Positions 53,703-63,914 are shown, numbered from the stretch's first letter. The stretch is 64,000 nt of DNA from Caldilineaceae bacterium (GCA_020846635.1 JADLDO010000064.1:248001-312000), one strand, 5' to 3'. Numbers and translations are program-made. The notes: a model not told the origin generated them from the sequence alone.

Positions 53703-54506
53703 TCATGCAATCTGTGTACCGCCACCATCCAATGCCTTGCTTACTGGTGACTCGATGCGCCCATCGGCAAAGATTACCCGCTGCACTCCCTCGCCAATCG
53801 CCTCAACCGCGCCCATCACCTTTTTCTTCATGCGCCCTTCGGCAAATTGCATAAAGTCGTTGGCTTTGGCGCGTGGAATCTCACGGATCAGCGACTCCTC
53901 GTCGGGAAAATTACGCAGCAGCCCCGGCACATTGGAGAGAATCACCAATGCCTCGGCGTTGAAAGCCGCTGCCACCATCGCCGCCGCACGGTCGCCATCG
54001 ACATTGATCGCCTCGCCCTGATCCGAAGCCGCGGGCGGAGTCAGCACAGGCAGGTATCCGCCATCCAACAGCAGGTGCAGCAGATGCGTATTGATCCGCT
54101 CCACCGTCCCTGTCCAGTCATCGCGCAGAACCATGCGCTTGCCGTTGACACGTACGCGCAATGTGTCTTTGCGCGTCCCTTCAAAGATACGCCCATCCAG
54201 CCCACTCAGCCCTACTGCGTTGATTCCCTGCGTTTGCAGCTTTTCCACCCACATTTTGTTCAATTGCCCGCAGTAGACCATCTCGAAAATTTCCAATGTG
54301 CGCCGATCTGTGCGGCGGCTGACATAGCCACTCTCGCTCGTCACAAACTCCGGTGGATGCCCCAATGCGGTAGCCACATCGTTCGTCGTCTCGGCCCCGC
54401 CATGCACCAGTAACAGCGGTCGTCCTGCCTGATACAGCGCAGCAATATCCGCCACAACCGCATCAATATTTAGATCCTTGCCCCCACCTACTTTAACGAC
54501 AATCAT
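53703..54506 (-). CDS. lysZ: [LysW]-aminoadipate 6-kinase
   Basis: 267 residues, amino-acid kinase family: VVKVGGGKDLNID (about 3-15), LLVHGGAE (about 32-39), INVDGDRAAAMVAAAF (about 171-186) and LSNVPGLL. Homologous to ArgB but specific for the LysW-linked substrate by context. Phosphorylates the side chain of the carrier-bound aminoadipate. Confidence 0.92.
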   Translation of the reverse strand: MIVVKVGGGKDLNIDAVVADIAALYQAGRPLLLVHGGAETTNDVATALGHPPEFVTSESGYVSRRTDRRTLEIFEMVYCGQLNKMWVEKLQTQGINAVGLSGLDGRIFEGTRKDTLRVRVNGKRMVLRDDWTGTVERINTHLLHLLLDGGYLPVLTPPAASDQGEAINVDGDRAAAMVAAAFNAEALVILSNVPGLLRNFPDEESLIREIPRAKANDFMQFAEGRMKKKVMGAVEAIGEGVQRVIFADGRIESPVSKALDGGGTQIA

Positions 54507-54522
54507 CTTTTGCCCCCTACAC

Positions 54523-54553
54523 CCCTCCCGGAAGGCTGAAGCTTCCGGGAGGG
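54523..54553. repeat. Dispersed hairpin repeat, copy C
   Basis: CCCTCCCGGAAG and CTTCCGGGAGGG with a short loop, between lysY and lysZ. On the operon strand no T-run follows, so it is unlikely to terminate the lys transcript. Confidence 0.75.
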
Positions 54554-54572
54554 TTTTCTTATTTTATTTTCA

Positions 54573-55628
54573 CTACACCGGATGCAGCCCCGGAAAACCC
54601 AACCCGGTTGTCTCATCCCAGCCATGCATCAAGTTTGCACATTGCAGTGCCGTCCCCGCTGCGCCCTTCATCAAATTGTCAATCGCGCAGATCGCAACCA
54701 CACGCCCGCTCTGCTCGTCCAACTCAAAACCCACATCGGCATAGTTGCTGCCGGACAAGATCTTCGGTTCGGGATAGCGATAGATCCCCGTCTTTTCCTT
54801 GACCAGCCGTACAAACGGCTCATCGCGGTAGACCTGGCGATACGCTTTCCATAAGTCCTTCTCGCTCACACCCGGCTTGACAAACAGATGCGCCGTTGCC
54901 AGCACCCCGCGCACATTATCCACCGCTGTTGCGCTCAGATGCACATGAGTCTCCACGCCGGCCAGCCGCGCCGCTTGTAGAATTTCTGCACTGTGACGGT
55001 GGCCCGTGGGCGCAAAACTACGCATCACACCCGACCGTTCCGGGTGGTGCGTAGAGTCGCTAGACTTATTGCCGCCCTCGCTGCTCCCCACCTTGACCTC
55101 ACAGATTACCCCGCGCTCGGCCTCCACCAATCCCTGCTTGAGCAGCGGCCAAATCGCCAGGTTGGTCGCGGTGGCATTGCAGCCTACCCCCGAAACATAG
55201 TGCGCGCCCTGGATTTCCTCACGATATAATTCAGGCAGGCCATAGACAAACTTGGCAAGCCATGTTGGGTTGGCATGCGCCTTGCCATACCAACGTTCAT
55301 AACCGGCTGTATCACGCAGCCGGAAGTCCGCGCTCAAATCCACAATGCGCGGGGCCAACGTAGCAAACTCCTCAATGCGCCCCATCGCGCCCCCATGCGG
55401 CAGCCCCAGAAAGAGCAAATCGCATGCTTCAAGATCGGCGGCGCTGACAAACTGGAGTTTGCTGCGCCCGCGCAAGTTCGGATGAGTAAAGTGGACAAAA
55501 GCCCCCGCGCTGCGCTCACTGGTCACTTGCCCCACTTCAATGTGAGGATGATCCAGCAGCAATCGCAGCAGTTCACCCCCCACATAGCCGGACGCACCAA
55601 CAATCGATGCGCGGATTCGTTCTGCCAT
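54573..55628 (-). CDS. lysY: [LysW]-aminoadipyl-phosphate reductase
   Basis: 351 residues, ArgC type. Rossmann motif IVGASGYVGGELLRLL (about 9-24), catalytic Cys in SGVGCNATATN (about 147-157), and the C-terminal GSNYADVGF and CAIDNLMKGAAGTA. It reduces the acyl phosphate on LysW to the semialdehyde with NADPH. Placed between lysX and lysZ in the run. Confidence 0.92.
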   Translation of the reverse strand: MAERIRASIVGASGYVGGELLRLLLDHPHIEVGQVTSERSAGAFVHFTHPNLRGRSKLQFVSAADLEACDLLFLGLPHGGAMGRIEEFATLAPRIVDLSADFRLRDTAGYERWYGKAHANPTWLAKFVYGLPELYREEIQGAHYVSGVGCNATATNLAIWPLLKQGLVEAERGVICEVKVGSSEGGNKSSDSTHHPERSGVMRSFAPTGHRHSAEILQAARLAGVETHVHLSATAVDNVRGVLATAHLFVKPGVSEKDLWKAYRQVYRDEPFVRLVKEKTGIYRYPEPKILSGSNYADVGFELDEQSGRVVAICAIDNLMKGAAGTALQCANLMHGWDETTGLGFPGLHPV

Positions 55629-55695
55629 CTCTCGCCCACTTTCCCTATGGGTTTACGCTTAAATTGTAGGGGTCGTGCCCTACAACTATCTGGCC

Positions 55696-56625
55696 CTAAT
55701 CGCCACCTGTCAGCGACACCGGCTGGTAGACCGGCTCGCCGTTCTTCCAACCATTCGCCGCAGCCCATCCCTCGCGCGCCACGCGCAGCGAAAAGTCGAC
55801 CATGCGCCCCGGGATGTCAACACCTGTTGGAGCAATGCTGTTGCGAAACTCCATCGTGTAGTTGACCTCGTTGATCAGCAATCCCCGATCCGGGTCTTCC
55901 AACACATCAATCGCCACAATCCCACCACCACATGCTTTCGCCGCCTTCACACAGATCTCATTCAACTCCGGCGTCACCGGGCAATTGCTCGACTTGCCCC
56001 CACGCGCGGTGTTCGTAATCCAATGCTCTGATCCCCGGTAGATGGCGCAAATGGTCTCATCGCCCACCACAAAGGCACGAATATCACGCATCGGCTTCTT
56101 GATATATTCCTGAATGTAATAGATGGTGTGGTGATAGCTGCCCAACACTTCCTTATGCTCCAGGATCGCCTCGGCAGCCTCGCGGTCATTGACCTTGCTC
56201 AACAACCGTCCCCACGACCCCACGGCAGGCTTCAGCACGACAGGATAGCCCAACTCCTCAATCGCCCGCAAGGCGCTCTCCGTGTCAAAGGCTATCAGCG
56301 TGCGCGGCGAGGGAACGCCCGCCGCGGCCAGCGCGCTCGTCGTTTGCAGCTTATTACCGCAGACATCCGCCACATGCGCCGTGTTCACCGTGGCAACACC
56401 GCGGTCATTCAACATACGCAGGCTGTACAACGCCCGGCTGTGATTGATGCAGCGCTCCATCACCAGGTCATAGTGGCTGTAATCCCCATAATGCGGGCCA
56501 GGGGTAATCTCAAAGACCAACTCCCGGTCGTCTAACAATTCAAAGTTGACACCGCGCTTTTCAAACGCCTCGAAGAGTAGCTTTTCCTCAACACGCACGC
56601 GGCTGTAGAGTACCCCGACCCTCAT
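55696..56625 (-). CDS. lysX: Alpha-aminoadipate-LysW ligase
   Basis: 309 residues from ATG 56625, one base after the lysW stop; the frame extends further up but those codons overlap lysW. ATP-grasp fold of the RimK type: VVLKPAVGSWGRLLSKV (about 124-140), YIQEYIKKPMRDIRAFVVGDE, and the metal-binding ENE-equivalent LINEVNYTMEF. It couples aminoadipate to the C-terminal Glu of LysW. Length matches the family. Confidence 0.94.
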   Translation of the reverse strand: MRVGVLYSRVRVEEKLLFEAFEKRGVNFELLDDRELVFEITPGPHYGDYSHYDLVMERCINHSRALYSLRMLNDRGVATVNTAHVADVCGNKLQTTSALAAAGVPSPRTLIAFDTESALRAIEELGYPVVLKPAVGSWGRLLSKVNDREAAEAILEHKEVLGSYHHTIYYIQEYIKKPMRDIRAFVVGDETICAIYRGSEHWITNTARGGKSSNCPVTPELNEICVKAAKACGGGIVAIDVLEDPDRGLLINEVNYTMEFRNSIAPTGVDIPGRMVDFSLRVAREGWAAANGWKNGEPVYQPVSLTGGD

Positions 56626-56626
56626 C

Positions 56627-56812
56627 TTATTCACCCCAATCTTCTTCTTCTTCAGGAGCCAACGCCAGTTCAATCGGTTCGATGCTCACGACCTCCAAAT
56701 CTGCCCCACACTCAGGGCATTGGGTAATCTCGTTCTGCATTACATTCTTCAATTCGATCTCGGCAAAACATTCTGGACATTCTGCCGTGCCGGATACTGT
56801 TTTAAGCGCCAT
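56627..56812 (-). CDS. lysW: LysW amino-group carrier protein
   Basis: 61 residues. Two zinc pairs, CPEC (about 13-16) and CPEC (32-35), frame the small fold; the C-terminus ends EEEEDWGE, the EDWGE tail whose last Glu gamma-carboxylate carries the intermediates. GGAG-type site precedes the ATG. The strongest single marker for the LysW pathway here. Confidence 0.97.
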   Translation of the reverse strand: MALKTVSGTAECPECFAEIELKNVMQNEITQCPECGADLEVVSIEPIELALAPEEEEDWGE

Positions 56813-56899
56813 CTTCTTTTCTCCTTTTTCTCAATGAATACTTCATTTAATACTTCATTTAATGCTTCATTACTAATTCTTCATGACCCTGCGTGACTG

Positions 56900-57958
56900 T
56901 CACCGGCGAATCGCAACGGAACGCTCTGCCTGCAATGCCACACAAACCGCTTCGGTCACATCCTCTGTCGTCGCCTGTCCACCCAGATCAGCAGTCCACA
57001 CCCCTGCCGACAGTACCGCGTCTACGGCGTTCTCAATGCGCTTGGCGATGTCGCCTTGCCCCAACTGCTCCAGCAGCAGCGCCGCCGCGCGAATCGTCGC
57101 CACCGGATTGGCGATGCCCTTGCCCCCAATATCCGGTGCGCTGCCATGCACCGGCTCTGCCAACACATAGCCGTCGCCCACATTGGCGCTAGGAGCCAGC
57201 CCCAGCCCGCCCACTAACGCCGCCGCCGCGTCACTCAAAATGTCTCCGTAGAGATTGGGCGCAACCACCACATCATAGCGCTGCGGCTCGCGGATCATGC
57301 GGTAGACCATTGAATCGACCAACTGCTCCTCGACCTCCAGCCCCGCATACCCCTCTGCCACATCCAGCGCCGTGGTGCGAAAAAGCCCATCAGACAAGGC
57401 AAGCACATTGGCCTTATGCACAACCGTCAACAAGGCTTTCTGCTCACCCCGGAGCGCAGCGCGACGCATGGCTATCTCACAGGCCGTCTGCGTCACGCGC
57501 GCCGACGCCCGTCGTGTAATCACTCGTTCGGCAACCACGCGCGCGCCATTCTTCTCCTCACGCTCCTGCTTTACATAGAGACATTCAGTATTCTCCCGCA
57601 CAATGACAAAGTCAATCCCCTCCTGGCTGCCTGTTACAGGAGCCGAGAGAGCAGGGCGCACATTGGCAAAGAGATCAAGTTCTTTGCGCAGCGTCAGGAT
57701 CGGGCTGACATAACCGGGTGTGCGCGTGCTGGGAGAACTGACAGCGCCAAAGAGCGCGCCATCACAAGATCGCACACCCTCCACTGTCGCCGGTGGCAGA
57801 GCATTGCCCGTGCGCTGAAAAGTCTCAAATCCAGCATCCAAACGGAGGTACTCAGCCGCCACCCCCGCCGCGTCCAGCACGCGTTGCGCGGCAGGCACAA
57901 CCTCTCGCCCAATGCCGTCGCCCGGAATCAATGCAATTCGCAACCGTCGTCGTTCCAT
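56900..57958 (-). CDS. Homoisocitrate dehydrogenase
   Basis: 352 residues from ATG 57958 (the frame goes on upstream, but that part overlaps the Nudix gene). Beta-decarboxylating dehydrogenase family: LIPGDGIGREVVPAAQRVLDAAG (about 9-31), SPILTLRKELDLFANVRPA (about 83-101), VHKANVL, and YGDILSDAAAALVGGLGLAPSANVG. It could read as isopropylmalate or isocitrate dehydrogenase, but the LysT/LysU and homocitrate synthase neighbours make homoisocitrate oxidation to alpha-ketoadipate the best choice. Confidence 0.87.
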   Translation of the reverse strand: MERRRLRIALIPGDGIGREVVPAAQRVLDAAGVAAEYLRLDAGFETFQRTGNALPPATVEGVRSCDGALFGAVSSPSTRTPGYVSPILTLRKELDLFANVRPALSAPVTGSQEGIDFVIVRENTECLYVKQEREEKNGARVVAERVITRRASARVTQTACEIAMRRAALRGEQKALLTVVHKANVLALSDGLFRTTALDVAEGYAGLEVEEQLVDSMVYRMIREPQRYDVVVAPNLYGDILSDAAAALVGGLGLAPSANVGDGYVLAEPVHGSAPDIGGKGIANPVATIRAAALLLEQLGQGDIAKRIENAVDAVLSAGVWTADLGGQATTEDVTEAVCVALQAERSVAIRR

Positions 57959-57966
57959 TTTTCTTT

Positions 57967-58413
57967 CTATCCCTTGCCCAATTTCAGATCGCGCAAAGTC
58001 TTGCGCGCCTTGTCCCCAAGCTGCGGTGGCAGCGCATCCAGCGCAAAGAGTTTGCGCTCGGCAATCTCCCAGCGATCCGTGGCGCGCTCCAGCCGAAACT
58101 TCCGGCAGAGATAGGTCGCCACATGGTCGCTCTTGCCTCCATTGAAGGAGGAGAAGATACCGACTAACTCGGGTGGCTCCAACAGTGCCGCACCCGCTTC
58201 TTCCCTGGCCTCGCGTGCCGCGGCCTCCAACGGTGTTTCGCCACGTTTCATGGAACCGCCCGGAAAGTGCCATCCCTCCATATACGTGTGGCGCACCAGC
58301 AGCACCTTGCCATCCTGCACCAAAATCATGCGTACACCTAATTCGATAGGGCGCGCCAGCCATGACCAGGCTTTGTGCAACAGGTAGGCTGCGCGTAACA
58401 CCGTGGGCATCAT
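57967..58413 (-). CDS. Nudix hydrolase inside the lysine cluster
   Basis: 148 residues from ATG 58413, which overlaps the lysU stop (ATGA). The Nudix box is intact: GGSMKRGETPLEAAAREAREEAGAA (about 55-79). A further ATG follows directly. Substrate is not readable; NDP-sugars and oxidised nucleotides are typical. Tight overlap indicates co-translation with lysU. Confidence 0.88.
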   Translation of the reverse strand: MMPTVLRAAYLLHKAWSWLARPIELGVRMILVQDGKVLLVRHTYMEGWHFPGGSMKRGETPLEAAAREAREEAGAALLEPPELVGIFSSFNGGKSDHVATYLCRKFRLERATDRWEIAERKLFALDALPPQLGDKARKTLRDLKLGKG

Positions 58414-58906
58414 GCTCCGCTCGCCAATTTCCGTTTTACGTATTCGACCAGCCCGCCCGCTTCGACCATCCCCATCACAGCAGGGCTGAGCGGGGGAAAG
58501 GCAAATTCGCCTGCTCCACAAGCAACGACCAAACGCTCCAGATCAATCGCCACCTGCTCCCCTGGCACAATGGCTGCCACCGCGGCTGGACAAGCGATCG
58601 CCAGCAGCCCATTGTTCAGTGCGTTGCGGTAGAAAATGCGACTAAATGACGCCGCAACCAGCGCACCCACACCGTTGTAGACTAGACAAGTCGCGGCCTG
58701 CTCGCGGCTCGAACCACAGCCCCAGTTGCGCCCCGCCACAATCACATCGCCAGACTCAACCCCGGCGGCAAAGGTGGGGTCCAAATCCTCCAACGCGTGG
58801 CGGGCAATGTCGGCGCGCTCGGTCAGCGTATACGTGTACTTGCCGGGAAAGATCACATCCGTGTTGACGTTGTCGCCATAGACCCATGCGCGTCCCTGAA
58901 TCAGCG

Positions 58907-58910
<4 letters not shown>
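58410..58910 (-). CDS. lysU: Homoaconitase small subunit
   Basis: 166 residues, the aconitase swivel domain of LeuD type: VYGDNVNTDVIFPGKYTYTLT (about 11-31), NWGCGSSREQAATCLVYNGVGA (about 63-84). LysU pairs with LysT to interconvert homocitrate and homoisocitrate. Start ATG overlaps the lysT stop by four bases. Confidence 0.93.
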
Positions 58911-60256
<1,346 letters not shown>

Positions 60257-60262
60257 GGTTGC

Positions 60263-60829
60263 CTACTCCAGCCAGCCATTGAGCAGAAGCAGCGCCACGG
60301 CCGCCACCACTACCCGGTCTTGAATTTCACCACTGCGTACCGCCTCGCGCAACCAACGTACTGGCTGCCAGTGCAGGGTCACAAACTCTGCCGGGTCGCG
60401 CCGCGTCGCCTGTACCTCTGTCAAGCCCCAGGCTGCATAAACATGGCTCTGGGCAGGGCCAAAGCCGGGGTTATCCCAGACGACCCCCAAATAACGCACA
60501 TGCTCGGCGTCTATTACCTGCGGCGCATAGCCCGTTTCTTCCAGCAATTCACGCAGCCCCGCCGTTTGCAACTCCTCATCCCGCGCCGCCCATCCACCCG
60601 GCAACTGCCAGATGACCTGCCCGACGCCGTGACGATATTCGCGCTCCAAAAGCACTTCGCCTTGCGCGTTAAAGCCAATGACCGCGACCCCAATCCCGCC
60701 CGGCTCCAACCGGGTATACTCATAGCGCCGCCCATCGGGCAGCACGACATCATCGAGCAGCACGCGGGTCCAACGGTTGCTAAAGGCGGTGCGTGTATCT
60801 ACGGTCTGCCACGGCTGTGGATCGGCCAT
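60263..60829 (-). CDS. Nudix hydrolase, ADP-ribose pyrophosphatase-like
   Basis: 188 residues. Nudix box GGWAARDEELQTAGLRELLEETGY (about 76-99, catalytic Glu present), preceded by EREYRHGVGQVIWQLPGG as in ADP-ribose pyrophosphatases. Located between homocitrate synthase and lysT, 20 and 6 nt away. It is the second Nudix gene in the run. Confidence 0.88.
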   Translation of the reverse strand: MADPQPWQTVDTRTAFSNRWTRVLLDDVVLPDGRRYEYTRLEPGGIGVAVIGFNAQGEVLLEREYRHGVGQVIWQLPGGWAARDEELQTAGLRELLEETGYAPQVIDAEHVRYLGVVWDNPGFGPAQSHVYAAWGLTEVQATRRDPAEFVTLHWQPVRWLREAVRSGEIQDRVVVAAVALLLLNGWLE

Positions 60830-60849
60830 TGTCTCCCTCTTTGAACCTT

Positions 60850-62025
60850 CTAGCCATGAGCGGCGGGTAAAATATCCAGGCCCTCTGCGGCAACCATTTG
60901 GCTGTGATAATCACGCAGCAGCACATCCACGTCCTCCAGGCTGAGATTCTTTTGGTCGGCCAGCATCTTAATCTGCGCCGTAATATGCTTCACCTGGTCA
61001 TCGCTCAAATTCAACTGCAATTGCTCGGCGCGCTGCTTCATGGCATTCCAGCCCGTCAAGCGATGGGCCACATGCACATAGCGTGTCAGCCCAAAATCGG
61101 CAGGGTCCAAAATTTCATAGGTACTGGGATTGTTGAGGATCGCTTTCGCATGGATGCCCGCCTTATGCGTAAAGGCAGTATAGCCGGTAATGTAGTTGTT
61201 GAAGGGCACATCCACATTGACCAGTCCTGCCACATAATTTTCCACTTCACGCAGCAGGGGCAAATGATACTTGCCACGGATCGCCACCGGGTCATGCACA
61301 TACATACGCGCCACCAGCCCCCCCAATGATGTGATACCGTTGCGCTCGCCGATCCCCAATACAGAGGTGTCTACATGGGTAGCGCCCGCCTCCAACGCGC
61401 AAAACGCGTTTGCCACCGCGCAGCCCGTGTCATTATGTCCATGAAACTCAATATCACAATGCACCACGCCGCGCAGCGTCTTGACAAGATCATAGACCTG
61501 GCGCGGATTCGCCACCCCAACCGTATCGGCAATCCCCACACGATTCACACCGATCTGATCCACTGCTCGATAGACCGTCAGCAGATCGACCAAGTCGCTG
61601 CGGAAGGAATCCTCCGAGCTAAAGCGCACCTCAAGCCCCTGGCTCTTGACATACTCGATGACTTCAATGGCGCTCTCTATAATATAAGGAATATCCTTGC
61701 CGTGTGAAAACTCGCGCAGATAGCTGCTCGTACCAAAAACCACGTCAATCCCATCTACACCCGTATCGATGGCGAGTTTGGCATCATCCATATGGCAGCG
61801 TACGTGAGTCAATATTTTAGATTTCAGCCCCAAACCGGCAATGCGCTCACAATCGATGCGGCTTTGCGGGCTGGCGGCAGGGGAGGTCAACTCCAAGTAT
61901 TCTACGCCAAAGGCGTCCAGTAAACGCGCAATTTCAACCTTTTGGTCGCTGGTGAAGAACGCATTGGCGAATTGTTCCCCCTCGCGCAAGGTAGATTCAA
62001 TGATGGCAAACTGATCAAGACTCAT
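60850..62025 (-). CDS. hcs: Homocitrate synthase
   Basis: 391 residues from ATG 62025 with AGGAG 9 nt upstream; the frame extends to 62103 but crosses the terminator and is not favoured. It has the condensing motif STLREGEQFANAFF (about 10-23), the metal ligands in IEFHGHNDTGCAVANA (about 199-214), and GIGERNGITSLGGL, close to the Thermus-type enzyme. It condenses acetyl-CoA with alpha-ketoglutarate, the entry to the aminoadipate route. An attenuator lies directly upstream. Confidence 0.96.
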   Translation of the reverse strand: MSLDQFAIIESTLREGEQFANAFFTSDQKVEIARLLDAFGVEYLELTSPAASPQSRIDCERIAGLGLKSKILTHVRCHMDDAKLAIDTGVDGIDVVFGTSSYLREFSHGKDIPYIIESAIEVIEYVKSQGLEVRFSSEDSFRSDLVDLLTVYRAVDQIGVNRVGIADTVGVANPRQVYDLVKTLRGVVHCDIEFHGHNDTGCAVANAFCALEAGATHVDTSVLGIGERNGITSLGGLVARMYVHDPVAIRGKYHLPLLREVENYVAGLVNVDVPFNNYITGYTAFTHKAGIHAKAILNNPSTYEILDPADFGLTRYVHVAHRLTGWNAMKQRAEQLQLNLSDDQVKHITAQIKMLADQKNLSLEDVDVLLRDYHSQMVAAEGLDILPAAHG

Positions 62026-62101
62026 GATGGCTCCTGCTGTTGAACCCGGCACACAGATACAACCTAAAAACCAGATAAAAATGGCGGGCAAAAACCGGCA
62101 C

Positions 62102-62135
62102 AAAAAAACCGGCCTATCCGTCTGGATGGCCGGTT
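62102..62135 (-). terminator. Attenuator terminator upstream of homocitrate synthase
   Basis: On the minus strand AACCGGCC pairs with GGCCGGTT, with an inner ATCC/GGAT stem, followed by seven T (62108-62102). It lies about 75 nt before the hcs ATG. Confidence 0.9.
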
Positions 62136-62178
62136 GGCAACCTACCGAAATCCGAGCAAGCTCGAATTTCCAGACGAA
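62136..62178 (-). promoter_or_regulatory. Antiterminator region of the lysine attenuator
   Basis: The strand from 62179 to 62169 (ATTCGTCTGGA) can pair with 62126-62116 (TCCAGACGGAT) over 11 base pairs with one G-U. The latter is the centre of the terminator hairpin, so the two structures exclude one another. A 9-bp hairpin (AAATTCGAG/CTCGGATTT) lies between the two arms. Confidence 0.7.
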
Positions 62179-62232
62179 TTAGTCCGGGCACTCTTTCTTG
62201 CTCTTCTTAACAAAGGTGGCGAACAAACTCAT
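62179..62232 (-). CDS. Lysine-rich leader peptide
   Basis: A 17-codon ORF reads MSLFATFVKKSKKECPD and stops at TAA (62181-62179). Four of five successive codons (9, 10, 12, 13) are Lys. The stop lies next to the antiterminator arm, so a ribosome that reaches it would cover that arm, while one stalled at the Lys codons would leave it free. No good Shine-Dalgarno is seen (GATGG about 7 nt upstream). The frame is too short for ordinary gene calling. Leader-peptide control of lysine genes is known in Thermus (from memory). Confidence 0.75.
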   Translation of the reverse strand: MSLFATFVKKSKKECPD

Positions 62233-62248
62233 CGCCAACCATCTGTCA

Positions 62249-62278
62249 TTTATAGTAACTAGGGTGTCAATGTGTCTA
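62249..62278 (-). promoter_or_regulatory. Promoter of the lysine run
   Basis: On the minus strand TAGACA (62278-62273), an 18-nt spacer, and TATAAA (62254-62249). The predicted start leaves only a 10-nt lead before the leader peptide. Confidence 0.65.
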
Positions 62279-62397
62279 TTTCTCAAGAGATTGACTTCTG
62301 ATGAAACATAATGATGATTGAAAACCTGCGCTATCTTAGCAACTCAAATTTCGCCTGTCAAATCTCTCAGCCTAGATTTCGCATGATTGTGTATCCC

Positions 62398-63801
62398 CTA
62401 GCGTTCTGTCTCCGTTCCGGCGACAGCGTCCATTTCGTCGGTCTCATCTTCGCCGTTGTCCTCATTCTCAGCGTTTCCGAAATTCTCGGTGCTTTCGTAC
62501 TTCGCCTCCGTTCTATGCGCCTTACTGTTTTCATTCTCAGCGGCACTTGCAGCAAGCATATCAACCGACGCTCTCACCCCGTGATTGTTATTCTCCCCCA
62601 CATGGAAGGATGGCATCATCCCCATGTGCGCGTCCAATTGGGGAGGCCAGGGCTGCGTCACTGCGGCGATGACCACCAAGTCGTCCAGGCTTTGTAGCAA
62701 CTCCGCTTCTCCGCGCCGGTTGGTCATGGGAGGCGCTACAACATCAGGCAGTTGATCCAACTCCGCCACCTTTGGCAATGCCTGGAGGCGCGCATAAAGG
62801 TGCGACAGGAATTGACCGGCTTGTTGCAGGGGGAGTTGCCGCCGGACAGGTGTCTCCGACGTTTCCCATAGATCTCGTAACGCCACAAAATCCCATTGCG
62901 CCGCCAACACGCCTTCACTGCGCAAGTTGCCCATCTCCACCAGGACACCATTGCTGCGCGGGGTCAGTTCCTGCGGCGCAAAGATGGCTGACTTGCCTGT
63001 AAACGGCGTGCGCTGCAACCGGCTCAACTGGTTGTCGCCTACCAGAAAACTCACCGCGGCAAAGAGTTGGTTATCCTGCATCCTTGCCAGCGTACCGGCC
63101 CGCAGCTTCTCATAAAGCAAATAATCCGTCGAGGCTGCTTGTACCACCAGCATATCAGCCCCTTGATAAGCCAGCAGCCGCCCGACCTCTGGATAGAGCA
63201 CATCACTCCCCAGGATCAACCCGATCTGCCCCACCTCGGTCGCGATCACATCCCAGGTTGTGCCGGCTTGCGCCAGATCAGCATCAGCCGGGTGCAGCAC
63301 CACTTTGGCCTGTCGCCCCACCATTTGCCCGTCACGGTTGTAGACCACTGCCAGATTGCGGATCACGCCATCCACCGGATCAGGTAGATAGGCGCTGGGC
63401 GCGACCACCGTCACACCGAATTCGCGCGCCAACCCGCCAAAGACCTCGTCATAGGCGCGCCATACGTCCTGGCTGGCAACATCCAACAGCGCCGCCAACC
63501 CGCGACGAAAATCCGCACCCACCATCGCCACCAACGTCCCCGCCAGCCCGCCGACCATCCGATCCCACAGCTTCGCATGGCGGCGGCGTCCGCGGTCATA
63601 TCGCTTTAAGAGCTGCGAACGGAAATCCCTCAGAATCGGCGGGGCAACCATCACCCCACCCAGTTCCGGGAATACCACCAGCCGCGCTTGTTTGGCCGCG
63701 GCCACGCGCATAAAGCGGCGCAGGTCTTCGCGATATTCGTCTAATGTCAGCGGCAGGTGCATGCGTTGTTGCACACATGCCACCACGATTCGCTCCGCCA
63801 C
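62398..63801 (-). CDS. Nitrilase-fold protein without catalytic cysteine
   Basis: 467 residues from GTG 63801 with GGAGAGGAGG upstream. The nitrilase fold is recognisable: Glu46 in FPELGG, Lys166 in GRQAKV, and GSDVLYPE (198-205) where the family has C-x-D-x-x-x-P-E; here Gly (codon GGG) replaces the nucleophilic Cys. Residues 54-125 carry an insertion. The last 60 residues are acidic and low-complexity. Probably a non-catalytic binding protein or a very divergent enzyme. Confidence 0.8.
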   Translation of the reverse strand: MAERIVVACVQQRMHLPLTLDEYREDLRRFMRVAAAKQARLVVFPELGGVMVAPPILRDFRSQLLKRYDRGRRRHAKLWDRMVGGLAGTLVAMVGADFRRGLAALLDVASQDVWRAYDEVFGGLAREFGVTVVAPSAYLPDPVDGVIRNLAVVYNRDGQMVGRQAKVVLHPADADLAQAGTTWDVIATEVGQIGLILGSDVLYPEVGRLLAYQGADMLVVQAASTDYLLYEKLRAGTLARMQDNQLFAAVSFLVGDNQLSRLQRTPFTGKSAIFAPQELTPRSNGVLVEMGNLRSEGVLAAQWDFVALRDLWETSETPVRRQLPLQQAGQFLSHLYARLQALPKVAELDQLPDVVAPPMTNRRGEAELLQSLDDLVVIAAVTQPWPPQLDAHMGMMPSFHVGENNNHGVRASVDMLAASAAENENSKAHRTEAKYESTENFGNAENEDNGEDETDEMDAVAGTETER

Positions 63802-63914
63802 GCCGGACCTCCTCTCCCACACGGATATGATGTGTTGAGTATAGCATACCAAACCCACGCAAACTTGACCGTTTCCACACCGGCTGTTATACTCTTGCCG
63901 TTGTCAAGTTGTGC

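Noticed and set aside
57959..58363. N-terminal extension of the homoisocitrate dehydrogenase frame
   Set aside because: The extra 135 codons overlap the Nudix gene in another frame and have no family similarity; the enzyme starts properly at 57958.
62136..62232. T-box or lysine riboswitch upstream of homocitrate synthase
   Set aside because: No T-box sequence (AGGGTGGNACC type) and no L-box core are visible; the lysine-rich ORF with overlapping stems explains the leader better.
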